Assembly (NCBI GenBank): GCA_947044405.1
Contig: CAMRHE010000462.1
Span: 965,001-1,029,000, forward strand
Direction of reading: 5' to 3'
Origin: Leptodactylus fallax
Lineage: Eukaryota > Chordata > Amphibia > Anura > Leptodactylidae
Length of the DNA stretch: 64,000 bases
Part shown: positions 11,520-22,264 of the stretch, one piece after another
Numbering within the stretch: position 1 is the first letter of the stretch
Layout of the letters: every line of letters begins with the position of its first letter
Made by a program: the position numbers and the translations under genes
The notes under the pieces: generated by a model
What the model saw: the letters and a program-made list of their open reading frames with translations, nothing else
What the model was told of the DNA's origin: nothing
Databases searched by the model: none

Positions 11520-11865
11520 CTTTATGGAGCCCTGATGAATACTGGTGTGTAGAGATGGACATGCCGCAGCCCAGGTGGAGGGAACCGGAGGATGGGAGTA
11601 GTAGTGGCGAATGACGTGCCACCAGCTAGGCCGTGCACACTCAACCACTCTCCCCAGCTCTGCTTCTGATGGTGGTGGTAGTAGTTTTCCCCCAGAGCAC
11701 TTCCAGTTGGAGAGGGGACTTCTCTACTCTGAGGCGGTGTAATGCAAGTTGGAAGTGCCTTGATGGTAAGGCAGGAATAACTTAGGCAGACAGTTGTGCA
11801 GTTAAAACAGGGTGTCACTTTACTCAGCACCTGAATAGTAAAACAACAAGCAGCTTCCAAATGGT
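11520..11865 (-). repeat. Unclassified dispersed repeat, minus copy
   Basis: Reverse-complemented, this segment aligns with 33745-34077. Shared pieces include GGAAGCTGC, CAACTGGAAGTGC, the ACTACCACCACCAT block, GTTGAGTG, CCCATCCTCC and GTTCCCTCCA. No ends or coding motifs are visible, so its class is unknown. It might be part of a retroelement. Confidence 0.6.
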
Positions 11866-12449
11866 GGTTGTAGTTCTCAGTGTCCAACTGCCCAACTGTA
11901 ATGAGGAGAGACCGTCAGCTATGTATTTTCCAGATATGTATTTTGCGTCAGTGTGTTGTCACGTGCTCATGTTGCTCCTGCACAGTGGGGCGGCCAAGTC
12001 TGTAATCAAAACCAGTTTAGCTACAGGAACGTGGTCTGGCTGCTTTGTGCCCAGATCCTTTGCTGTTCTGTCCCTGGCTCAATTTGCATACCCTTGTTAC
12101 ACTCATTATCTCCACGGGTGTTTCCTGCAGAGATGTGGAATCCCCAGACAAGTTGGAGCCAGCGACAGAACAAAAGGGATATGGTTTTATGACAATATCT
12201 TCCCTGGGGAACCCCTTACAGTCGACCTGATAAATTCCTTAGGTGCGCCTGGCTAAGGCGCACATTTAAAGCCCACACAAGGTACAGTTCAAAGCCCGGT
12301 AAAGGTCCAGACACTGATCTCCTTACCCAAAGGGGATTGGGGTGTCATTCTTGGTGTCTGCACTTTGGGGAGCCCACCACGAGCCCCATCAGACCTCTTG
12401 CTTTACAATACGGTCATCTAGCAAGGAGATATGACGAATCCTAGTTCTG
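11866..12449. other. No recognisable feature
   Basis: Non-coding as far as can be seen; frames of up to 131 codons have no family motif. The base composition is more GC-rich than the neighbouring DNA. Confidence 0.45.
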
Positions 12450-12998
12450 GGATGCCAGGTTGGGGGGCGGGACTTCTCATTTTTGGTGACATCACTTAGA
12501 CCATGGATAGTAAAAGACTCAGACCAGGGGAAGGGTCTCGCTTCTTGTTCCTGGAGAGGATGTGAGGGCATGCCATTCAGTGGACTGTAGCATGGGCCCT
12601 GAGACCTAACAAGGAGGCCTGAAGCCTTCCCTTTGTTCTGGACAGCACGTAGGAAACACATGCTCTGTAACGTGCTTAAGGAAGAACCCTGAGGCCTACC
12701 ACATGGGGGCCCAGAGAAACTGAATACAAATTTGCTCTGGTATTTTCCTATCTTTTATTTTCCATATTATTTTCTGTACTGTATTTTGCTTTTACCCGTA
12801 TTTGTTTGATAATGCATTGATATGTATTTCTGTATATGTTAATGCCTAGTACGACGCACTTGGGTTAATAAATATATAAAATTTATAAAGCTCGTTTCAT
12901 ATTATCCTATGAACTTGGTCACTCACAGGTGTGAGTGGAAGATAAGAAGGTTGATCGCAGGTGTGTCAGGTAGTGTGACAAGGCGGGATCCTTCACAC
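12450..12998 (+). repeat. LTR-like repeat, copy 2
   Basis: Related to 240-762. Both have a TGACATCA/TGTCATCA element and a GTATAAAAG/AGTAAAAGA motif. Both then carry GGGTTAATAAATAYATAAAATTTA, a CTCACAGGTGTGAG-type hairpin and a GGATCYTTCACA end. The 5' border and target duplication were not found. It is interpreted as a second LTR-like copy with moderate doubt. Confidence 0.35.
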
Positions 12999-13629
12999 CA
13001 GCCTTGGTCTTAGGAGGGTGCCCAGGGATGTTAAGGCTCTAAAGCTAAACTCCACTCCACCTCGAACTATAAATACTCTTCTCCGCCTCTCCCAGCAGTA
13101 GATACTGGTGGCTGTAGTGCAGGGTAGTTCTGACAGGGATCTGGTTACCTTATATAAGGTGCCAGGCCAACTCCTCCTGTCATGGAACTCCACTGTTCCT
13201 CCTGGCACAAAGTCCAATATTTAGACAGTTGAACTCCCTAGCTCAGGATTGACTCTGGTTGAGCCTTGGGCTGAATTTTCCTCCTAGGAGCTGTATGGAA
13301 AGCTGTTGAAGCAAAACTACTGACACACTGACTACTACTGAGCTCCAACGGATCCCCAGGAGACAAAAGTCTCCTCAGACCCCGCCCCGTGGCCTGTGAT
13401 AGGCCAGGGCTGTACCAAGCCTAGGGTTTTAAACACAAGGGGGGAATTACAGGGAACAACAATGGGAAAGCTGCACTGCACTATATACAGTACACTGAAC
13501 ATGGAACATAGAACACAGGACATACAAACACAACCCAGAGTCACAAGAGACAAACAAATAAAGAAGGAGCACTCTGGGTTGCTGCAGATAAACCTCACAA
13601 AATTAATTTTGACAAATGTCTATGAGGTT
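12999..13629. other. No recognisable feature
   Basis: No credible gene and no repeat border. The open frames here lack recognisable motifs. Confidence 0.45.
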
Positions 13630-13870
13630 CGGCCCTAGTGAACCGAAAGTGCTATACTCATCTCTCCTGGACATCTGTTGACGCAATGTTATGGGGGAAG
13701 TGTCCCCATGTGACCGCTGAGGGCCAATCATAGGTCTCGACGGTGACCCCGGGCACATGACATTACTGATGGGCCAGAAAAAGCCAGAAGAGGATGCCAG
13801 TGGAGGTGAGGCAAGGTTATTTCTACTCAACCTCCCTGGGCTTCCTCTTATTATACTCTGGGGTCTGTTT
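13630..13870. repeat. GC-rich dispersed repeat family M, copy 1
   Basis: Shares a block with 25140-25380 (CATGTGACCGCTGAGG, CCAATCAYAGG, GAGGATGCCA, CCTCTTATTATACTCTGGGGTCTG) and, more weakly, with 20510-20830. No ends are defined. Confidence 0.55.
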
Positions 13871-14165
13871 GCATTTATTATATATCAACTGTAATGTAAA
13901 AAAAAATGGATTAATGGTGGACACAAAAGTGTGGTAGGATTAATTTCTCTGTCCATCAAAAACAAAAAGCAGACAGGGACAGACAGTTGACCAAAGGAAG
14001 TCAAAAGCAACAGTCTATATGTCTATACATTTTTGTTTTTTTTTATAAAAATATATCTGTCAGTTGGAGTGCAGTAACATAGTGTAGACATATTATGAGC
14101 TGCTATACAGGTGTAACCGCCCTCTACTGCATATCTATATGCAACTCATTTCATATGGAGGCATA

Positions 14166-15704
14166 CAGTGGATTGCAAAAATATTCATACCCCTTGAACT
14201 TTTTCACATTTTGTCACCTCACAACCACAAACTTAAATGTATTTTATTGAGATTTTAAGTGATAGACCAACACAAAGTAGCAGATAATTGTGAAGTGGAA
14301 CAAAAATGATACATGGTTTTCAGAATTTTAATCAAATAAAAATCTGAAATGTGTGACGTTGAAAAATATTCATCCCCCTGTACTCTGATACCCCTAAATA
14401 AACTCCAGTGCTATCAATTGCCTTCAGAAGTCACTTAATTAGTTAGTAGAGTCCAACTGTGTGTAAATTAGTCTCACTATAAATACACCTGTTCTGTGAA
14501 GGTCTCAGTGGTTTGTTAGAGAACACTAGTGAACAAACAGCATCATGAAGACCAAGGAACTCACCAGACAGGTCAGAGATAAAGTTGTGGAAAATTTTAA
14601 AGCAGGGTTAGGTTATAAAACCATATCACAAGCTTTGAGCATCCCAAGGAGCACTGGTTCAATCCATCATCCAAAAATGGAAAAAACAGTATTTTACAAC
14701 TGCAAACCTACCAAGACATGACCGTTCACCTAAACTGACAGATCGAGTAAGGAGGGCACTGGTCAGAGAAGCAGCCAAGAGGACCATGGTCAATCTGGAG
14801 TTGCTGCAGAAATCCACAGCTCAGGGGTAGAATCTGTCCACTGACAACTAAAAGTCGTGCACTTCACAAATCTGGCCTTTATGGAAGAGTGGCAAGAAGA
14901 AAACCATTGTTGAAAGAAAGACATAAGAAGTGCTGTTTGCAGTTTGCCACAAGCTATATAGAGGACACAGTAAACATGTGGAAGAAGGTGTCTGGTCAGA
15001 TGAGACCAAAGTTGAACTTTTTTGACCTAAATGCAAAGTGCTTTGTGTGGCAGAAAAGTAACAATGCTCATCACCTTGAACAACCATTTTCTTCAGCAGA
15101 GACAAGGAAGCTGGTCAGAATTGATGGACTGATGGATGGAACTAAATACAGGCCAATACTGAAAGAAAATCTGTTGAAGGCTGCAAAAGACTTGACTGGG
15201 AAGGAGATTCACCTTCCAGCAAGACAAAAACCCTAAGCATACATCCAGAGCTACAGTGGAATGGTTTAGATCAATGAATATTCATGTGTTAGAAAGGCCC
15301 AGTCAAAGTCCAGACTTAAATCCCATTGAGCATCTGTGGCAAGATATGAAAATTGCTGTTCACAGACGCTCTACATCAAATCTGGCTGAGCTTGAGCTAT
15401 TTTGCATAGAAAAATGGGCAAAAATCTCAGTCCCTAGATGTGCAAAGCTGGTAGAGACATACCCCAAAAGACTTGCAGCTGTAATTGCAGCGAAAGGTGG
15501 CTCCACAAAGTATTGATATAGGGGGGCTGAATATTTGATTAAAATTTTGAAAACCATGTATCATTTTTGTTCCATTTCAAAATTATGTGCTACTTTGTGT
15601 TGGTCTATCACTTAAAATCTCAATAAAATACATTTAAGTTTGTGGTTGTAAGATGACAAAATTTGAAAAAGTTCAAGAGGTATGAATACTTTTGCAAGGC
15701 ACTG
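14166..15704 (+). mobile_element. Tc1-like transposon (family C), decayed
   Basis: Begins CAGTGGATTGCAAAAATATT and ends with the related inverse AATACTTTTGCAAGGCACTG, with TA at 14164-14165 and 15705-15706. Inverted ends are roughly 200 bp. The element is 1539 bp and contains a frameshifted transposase. It belongs to the same family as 61271-63145 and is a relative of 17628-19259. Confidence 0.92.
14545..15516 (+). pseudogene. Tc1-like transposase pseudogene (family C)
   Basis: The start MKTKELTRQVRDKVVE is intact at 14545, but a frameshift near 14655 (an extra base after GAGCACTG) leads to a stop. Further frameshifts move the reading frame at about 14830, 15000 and 15200. Recognisable pieces are VARRKP (about 14890), [15 protein letters not shown] with the catalytic glutamate (about 15300), and the terminal KGGSTKY (ends 15516). 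QDNDPKH is altered to QDKNPKH. It cannot encode a working enzyme. Confidence 0.9.
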
Positions 15705-15856
15705 TACATAGGAGCTTTCTGTTTAATTCAATAATAACTGAACAACAAAAAAAATGCCAGGATCCATCAGTCTCTGTACACACACATTGCTTCTAGGGGA
15801 AAATAGAACTGTAGAGTCAGAGTCTATGGGAGTGCTTATGGCATGCAAAGAGGTTA

Positions 15857-16483
15857 CAGTGGGTACGGAAAGTATTCAGACTCTAAATTTTTCACTCTTT
15901 GTTTCAAGGCAGCCATTTGCTTAAAGCAAAAAAGTTCATTTTTATTTCTCATTAATGTACACTAAGCACCCCATCTTGACAGAAAAAAAACTGAAATGTA
16001 GGAATCTTGAATGCTGCAGAAATTCTTTTGTGCCTTGCCACAATTCTGTCTCTGAGCTCCTTGGGCAGTTCCTTTGACCTCATGATTCTCATTTGCTCTG
16101 ACATGCAGTGTGAGCTGTGAGGTCTTCTATAGACAGGTATGTGCCTTTCCTAATCAAGTCCAATCAGTTTAATTAAACACAGCTGGACTCCAATGAAGGA
16201 GTAGAATCATCTCAAGGAGGATCAGAAGGAAATGGACAGCATGTGAGTTAAATATGAGTGTCACAGCAAAGGGTCTGAATACTTATGACCATGTGATATT
16301 TCAGTTTTTCTTTTTTAATAAATTTGCAAAAATATCTACATTTCTGGGGTTTTTTCTGTCAAGATGGGATGCTGAGCGTACATTAATGAGAAGTAAAATG
16401 AACTTTTTTGCTTTTAGCAAGTGGCTGCAATGAAACAAAGAGTGAAAAATTTAAAGGGATCTGAATACTTTCTGTACCCACTG
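15857..16483 (-). mobile_element. Internally deleted Tc1-like element (family K)
   Basis: Begins CAGTGGGTACGGAAAGTATT and ends AATACTTTCTGTACCCACTG, with TA on both sides (15855-15856, 16484-16485). It is 627 bp. Reading leftward, only the first codons of a transposase remain (MSEQMRIMRSKELPKELRDR around 16020-16100). They then run into the other terminal repeat, so the DNA-binding remainder and catalytic domain are deleted. Mobility could only come from an enzyme made elsewhere. Confidence 0.92.
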
Positions 16484-16485
16484 TA

Positions 16486-17156
16486 TATGGTCCATACGAA
16501 AGGCTCCATGTACAGCCATACATGAATGAAGTCTAGTTTTGTGTAAAAGTAGAAGGAACAGTGAGGAGAAATAGCAGGAGATAAGTTTTTTTGCTTGGCC
16601 TCAGAAAAAAAAGTAAATATTAAATTGCCAACTTCTACAGAATATCATTTATCGACTCTCTCCATAAAATAACTAAATTTTAATTGTGGTAAAAGTATTG
16701 ATGGTAAGCAGGTAACTATGTAAGAGCTACAGACAAGAGTCAGCTGATTACTGTCCATTGTGAACAAGCACTTTCCATTCGGCTGGTGCAGATACAAGAT
16801 GATTGCGTCCTGTCCCTGCAGCAACAACTGCTCTCATCATGGAGACCGACTAGTACACCAAGCATTACATGGCTGCCACTGAAATGGCTGTATGAATAAT
16901 GTATGTATGCCAGCAACTCAGAACTAAAAATTAATTCCAGGTGTCCTCCTGGGCAAAAACCTTTTCTCTGGCTAAAACAGAGAGACCCCTTTATTACCGT
17001 AATATATCTCTTAATCCAGCATAATGATTAGAGAACTACAAACCAAACATATACATTGTTATTCCCATTTACTTCTATATAAATGGAGTTAACCACAATT
17101 TTTAGGACTTAATAACTTTGCTAACCAAGTCAGGCCATTTGCTGAATGTACAATGT
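16486..17156. other. No recognisable feature
   Basis: No coding motif and no clear repeat end. Confidence 0.5.
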
Positions 17157-17507
17157 AAGGCTTAGGCCCCATATAGCGAAACACAGCTAAAAAACACAGC
17201 GGAAAAAAAACACAGCAATAACGCATTGCTTTATTTCCACAGCTTTTTTCATTGATTTTTTTGCTGATTTTTTTCTCTGCTTATTTTCTTCCCCTATTAA
17301 AGCTATAGGGAAAATGCTTCTGATTCCGCAGCTAAAATTATCATGTTGCGTTTTTCAAAATTGCAAGATTTTTGAAAAAGCAGCTTTTCCACAGCTCTTA
17401 TTTTCCACAATGTTTGGATGAGATTAACCAGAATCTCATTCACTTTACTGGTACTGTAAAATGCATTTTTTTTCTGTTGCATTTCTGCAATATGGGGCCT
17501 TAGCCTA
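17157..17507. repeat. AGGCTAAGGCCCC-type inverted-end repeat (family N), copy 1
   Basis: Left end AGGCTTAGGCCCCATAT and right end ATATGGGGCCTTAGCCT are inverted. The interior is rich in imperfect CACAGC/GCTGTG and poly-A/T stretches. Related copies occur at 45528-47912 and 58255-58498. Non-coding; its transposon class is unclear. Confidence 0.75.
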
Positions 17508-17627
17508 CTTGGGTTTTCATCAGTGCACAGTATTCATTCTTGCTCTGTACCATAAACAAAGTTTTTAGCTCTTGACAATTTAGTTTTATGTGCATCATTT
17601 ATCAAAAAAATTCTGCACCAATATATA

Positions 17628-19259
17628 CAGTGCCTTGCGAAAGTATTCTGCCCCCTTGAACTTTTCAACCTTTTGCCACATTTCAGGCTTCAAACATAAG
17701 GATATAAAATTTAAATTTTTTGGTGAAGAATCAACAACAAGTGGGACACAATTGTAAAGTGGAACGAAATTTATTGGTTATTTTAAACTTTTGTAAAAAA
17801 TAAAAAACTGAAAAGTGGGGCGTGCAATATTATTCGGCCCCTTTACTTTCAGTGCAGAAAACTCACTCCAGAAGTTCAGTGAGGATCTCTGAATGATCCA
17901 ATGTTGTCCTAAATGACTGATGATGATAAATATAATCCACCTGTGCGTAATCAAGTCTCCGTATAAATGCACCTGCTCTGTGATAGTCTCAGGGTTCTGT
18001 TTAAAGCGCAGAGAGGATCATGAAGACCAAGGAACACACCAGGCAGGTCCGTGATACTGTTGTGGAGAAGTTTAAAGCCGGATTTGGATACAAAAAGATT
18101 TCCCAAACTTTAAACATCCCAAGGAGCACTGTGCAAGCAATCATATTGAAATGGAAGGAGTATCAGACCACTGCAAATCTACCAAGACCCAGCCATCCCT
18201 CTAAACTTTCATCTCAAACAAGGAGCAGGCTGATCAGAGATGCAGCCAAGAGGCCCATGATCACTCTGGATGAACTGCAGAGATCTACAGCTGAGGTGGG
18301 AGAGTCTGTCCATAGGACAACAATCAGTCGTACACTGCACAAATCTGGCCTTTATGGAAGAGTGGCAAGAAGAAAGCCATTTCTCAAAGATATCCATAAA
18401 AAGTCTCGTTTAAAGTTTGCCACAAGCCACCTGGGAGACACACCAAACATGTGGAAGAAGATGCTCTGCTCAGATGAAACCAAAATCGAACTTTTTGGCC
18501 ACAATGCAAAACGATATGTTTGTCGTAAAAGCAACACAGCTCATCACCCTGAACTCACCATCCCCACTGTCAAACATGGTGGTGGCAGCATCATGGTTTG
18601 GGCCTGCTTTTCTTCAGCAGGGACAGGGAAGATGGTTAAAATTGTTGGGAAGATGGATGGAGCCAAATACAGGACCATTCTGGAAGAAAACCTGTTGGAG
18701 TCTACAAAAGACCTGAGACTGGGACAGAGATTTATCTTCCAACAAGACAATGATCCCAAACATAAAGCAAAATCTACAATGGAATGGTTCACAAATAAAC
18801 GTATCCAGGTGTTAGAATGGCCAAGTCAAAGTCCAGACCTGAATCCAATCGAGAATCTGTGGAAAGAGCTGAAAACTGCTGTTCACAAACGCTCTCCATC
18901 CAACCTCACTGAGCTCGAGCTGTTTTCCAAGGAAGAATGGGCAAGAATTTCAGTCTCTCGATGTGCAAAACTGATAGAGACATACCCCAAGCGACTTGCA
19001 GCTGTAATCGCAGCAAAAGGTGGCGCTACAAAGTATTAACCTAAGGGGGCCGCATAATTTGGCTCGCCCCACTTTTCAGTTTTCTATTTTTTACAAAAGT
19101 TTAAAATAACCAATAAATTTCGTTCCACTTCACAATTGTGTCCCACTTGTTGTTGATTCTTCACCAAAAAATTAAAATTTTATATCCTTATGTTTGAAGC
19201 CTGAAATGTGGCAAAAGGTTGAAAAGTTCAAGGGGGCTGAATACTTTTGCAAGGCACTG
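17628..19259 (+). mobile_element. Full-length Tc1-like transposon (family D)
   Basis: A 1632-bp element with ends CAGTGCCTTGCGAAAGTATT and AATACTTTTGCAAGGCACTG, TA at 17626-17627 and 19260-19261, and inverted repeats of roughly 215 bp with few differences. It sits against a TA microsatellite, a natural TA-rich target. The transposase frame is uninterrupted. From memory, close relatives of these ends are common in teleosts and frogs. Confidence 0.96.
18020..19039 (+). CDS. Tc1-like transposase, uninterrupted (339 aa)
   Basis: The length and layout are those of a complete Tc1 transposase. A helix-turn-helix DNA-binding region occupies residues 1-110 (GYKKISQTLNIPRSTVQAII near 23-42), followed by a DD34E catalytic domain with D152 (SDETK), D243 (QQDNDPKH) and E278 (PIENLW). 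The glycine-rich KHGGGSIMVWAC segment is near 186, and the protein ends GGATKY. The ATG at 18020 follows the typical spacing from the left repeat and gives the family start MKTKE. Two conserved tryptophans appear changed to cysteine: C150 just before SDE, where relatives have W, and C168 in YVCRK. Activity may therefore be reduced despite the open frame. Confidence 0.94.
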   Translation: MKTKEHTRQVRDTVVEKFKAGFGYKKISQTLNIPRSTVQAIILKWKEYQTTANLPRPSHPSKLSSQTRSRLIRDAAKRPMITLDELQRSTAEVGESVHRTTISRTLHKSGLYGRVARRKPFLKDIHKKSRLKFATSHLGDTPNMWKKMLCSDETKIELFGHNAKRYVCRKSNTAHHPELTIPTVKHGGGSIMVWACFSSAGTGKMVKIVGKMDGAKYRTILEENLLESTKDLRLGQRFIFQQDNDPKHKAKSTMEWFTNKRIQVLEWPSQSPDLNPIENLWKELKTAVHKRSPSNLTELELFSKEEWARISVSRCAKLIETYPKRLAAVIAAKGGATKY

Positions 19260-19266
19260 TATATAT

Positions 19267-19315
<49 letters not shown>
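19260..19315. repeat. TA microsatellite
   Basis: An almost pure (TA)n run with short ACAC interruptions, directly at the right border of the family D transposon. Confidence 0.95.
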
Positions 19316-19318
<3 letters not shown>

Positions 19319-20449
19319 CATTTTTTAGTGGTTGATACTCCATTTTTCTGATACAGACCTCCTAATGCCCCTCACATTTATGGAGATAAATGATAACATT
19401 CTTTCTGCCTACAGTCTCCACTAGGAGGAGCTGGGAGAATGTTTAAATAGTAAGCAGTAAACTCCCCATAGTGGTAACATCAGGCAACCAGAATGTTTTT
19501 CTTAAAGATAATATTCTAGGCTATGCCATAATATTATGATCAGTGAAGATTACACTTTTCAGATCCTAAGTCTCACTCCGTTTCACCAGCTGTGCAGTGA
19601 ACTGTATTTCAGTGAATGGGCCTTTGCTGATCTCTCTCACAGCTGGTGTCCCAGCAGTCAGAGGCCTTCAATCTCTGAGCATTGACACATCCTAGTGATA
19701 TGTTATCATTTACTATGATGAGAAAAGACTATGAAATAGGAATGACTAAGAGATTTGGTCCTTTGCGTCATAAAAATAGAAGTTTAATATAAGACTGGAA
19801 ACACTCATGCAGTTTTCAATGCAGTTTTTAAGCCAGAAGTGGATCCAGCAGAAAAGAGAAGGAACAGTCTTTCCTTTGGATTTCCTATTTTTTTTTAATC
19901 AACCCCTGGCTTTGGCTCAAAAACAGCATCAGGCACTGCTTGTGTGATTCCAACCCAAATTATATTATAATCTGAAACTAATTGGCACAATGTTTTGATC
20001 TATTTAGGTTAAAATACAACAAAGTTTAACAATGTGATTCATTATATTGCTGCAAGTAAACAGTCTGCCCATTTTTGTGGTCGAGTAATGGTAAATGTCT
20101 ACATTGTTATTGCATTTAGAAGCTCTTGTCTATTTCACCACCAAAATAGTAATTTAATAACCTATTACCTGACCATATAAAATAGGAATTCCTAAAAGGA
20201 AATGGCACTATTGTTATTATTTTCATTATTCATTATTTTTATATGTCGCACAACCATATTCCAAGTACTTGTATACACTAAACACTGTGCTGTTTGGGCT
20301 TGTGGTCGCTAGAAGCTGAATTTCATGCTTGTCTTTATACTCTAGTACCCTAAAACAGTCTGCACCCTGGAGGCAGAAGCAGAGGCCAGATGCTACAGGA
20401 GCGGGGATCGGTGAGTAATATATTGGCCGCTACCTGTTGGAATAATCAA
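19316..20449. other. No recognisable gene
   Basis: A fragment near 19797-19930 (GCAGTTTTCAATGCAGTTTTTAAGCCAG..., GGCTTTGGCTCAAAAACAGCA) resembles the interior of the family N copy at 46107-46323. Otherwise nothing can be assigned. Confidence 0.45.
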
Positions 20450-21090
20450 ACAGGTAGCCTCTGAATTTGTGCAACTCCAGGGTTGGTGAGTAAGAAAAAA
20501 CAAAAAGCTATACTCACTTCTGCTGGGCATCCTTCCATTCCTTGGCTTCCTCTTGAGGCCTCTTCCAGCCTGTTCCTGATGTCACACACCGGGGTCACTG
20601 TTGAAGCCTGTGATTGTGTCTCAGCAGTCACGTGGAGGTGTGCCAAACGTCATGACATCAGATACTGAACTGAAGAGGACGCCAAGGTGTCATGGCATGC
20701 CACGAAGATGCCCAGGAGAGGTGTGGCAAGTAGAGTATAAGTGTTTATTTTTTTCTTAATCCACCCAACCTCAATTTATTTTACTCTAGAGTCTGAGGAT
20801 TTACTCTAGTGCTTCATGGATGACGGACCCCAAAAGTTTTGGGTTTGAGCCGAGCCCAAAACTTTTGGAAAATTACGGTCTCAGACTAACATAACTAAAA
20901 ATCTAAGACTAATATTTCACTGTGTGGGGGCTTCAAAAGGGACAATATACTGTGTGGAAGCCAGTAAAGATGTGTTATACTGTATGGGAGTTAATATAGT
21001 GGGTAATACACTGTGGGAGCAAGTAAAAGGGGTGTTACACTGTGTGGGGGCCAATAAAGGGGACGAACAGTAAATGAGCCAATAAAGTGG
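20450..21090. repeat. Dispersed repeat family M, copy 2, with decayed tandem tail
   Basis: Positions 20510-20830 share order and short blocks with 25080-25380 (GTCACGTG near GAGGCC, GATGACATCAG, ACTCTAGAGTCTGAGG). From about 20900 to 21090 there are degenerate direct repeats of an ACTGTGTGGGGGCC-AATAAAGG-type unit. These parallel the clean 31-bp array behind copy 3. The copy is old and diverged. Confidence 0.5.
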
Positions 21091-22264
21091 ATAAACATAA
21101 GTCCATGATCATGTGATGGGCAGTCCATGGTCATGTGATGAACACACAAGTGCACAACTCATTACAGTCACAACATAGTAATCAGAGATCTGTCTTGTAA
21201 AGAACTATGTGTTAGGATTCAGATGCAAGGTAAGAAATGTACGAGTCTATAGGAGAGCAGCAGCAGAAAAAGGATGACAACTGCGAGCAGTAGAAAATGC
21301 TACTTAAAGGCAAAACACTACTGCAAGCCAAGACCGGCCTCAGATGCCTTCACCAGAGCTCCTCGCAAGAAGAGGTGGCCTTCCGCTGAATCTGAAGACC
21401 GGAATTGTCCCCAGAACAGAAAGTGTATTACAAATAAATGCACTGCAGCAGAAGCCTACACCAAATCCACACACTACTCACAGGGACAGAGAAAACAGAT
21501 TAGTCGTCAATCTGGGTGAGCAACTGAGGAGAGTAACACAGATCCAAATCACGAGACGAAGACAAATCCAGGAAACAAAGCCAATAGTCAGAACCAAATG
21601 CCAGAATAAAATCACAAGACAAAAGAGGAATCCAGGTACACAGCAACAGGTAAGGTCTAGGAGAAGTCAAATCACAGTCAGCCGTTTAGCAGGAGTTTAG
21701 GAAACTGATTAGCCAGCACAGCTGAGTAATAGTGAGTGGATTAAAAAGGCCTGCTCATGAAGCTTCCCTATGTTATCATGGCAACCTTAAAGCAGCAACC
21801 ACCAACCCTTCTTTATGTAGACCCGTCAACTTTAAACAATAGGTGTAACATCCCTGACACTATGCACCTGTATGTCACATGACCATAGACTGTATATCAC
21901 ATGACCATGGATTGATTTTTATCAACTGGAACTAAACAAAGAATGACAGCAAGCAGAGATCTAGAAAACTGTGAGGAATTGAAACAGAAAGTATATTGGA
22001 AAATTCTATAACTTGCATTCTATAAAAATTATATTTATTTGCTGAAACTGGACAACCCCTTTAATTGCACCCAGCTTCATGTTTCATGGCTGTTCTATTC
22101 ATGTCATAAATTGTAAATGAGAAATATCTATGTACTAGGAATTAAGAAATTATAAATTGAAAATTTGAGTTATTTGTGTCATAGTATTTTTAAACCTACA
22201 CAGTCTTCCAACAAGCTATTTGTAGGTAGATGGATGCCAAGTTTTGTCCCTGGATTACCACCTA
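21091..22264. other. Unclassified, possibly repetitive
   Basis: About 21200-21790 is purine-rich (AGGAATCCAGG, CAGAAC, AAATCACAAG motifs repeat loosely) and looks like decayed retroelement or repeat sequence. No ends or protein motifs can be shown. Confidence 0.35.

Noticed and set aside
11522..12256. Opposing frames of 121 and 131 codons
   Set aside because: The first lies in a dispersed repeat that has another copy at 33745; neither shows domain, signal or splice evidence.
21274..21700. Basic 81- and 118-codon frames as a nuclear protein
   Set aside because: Low-complexity, repeat-like sequence with overlapping open frames and no domain; more likely a decayed repeat.
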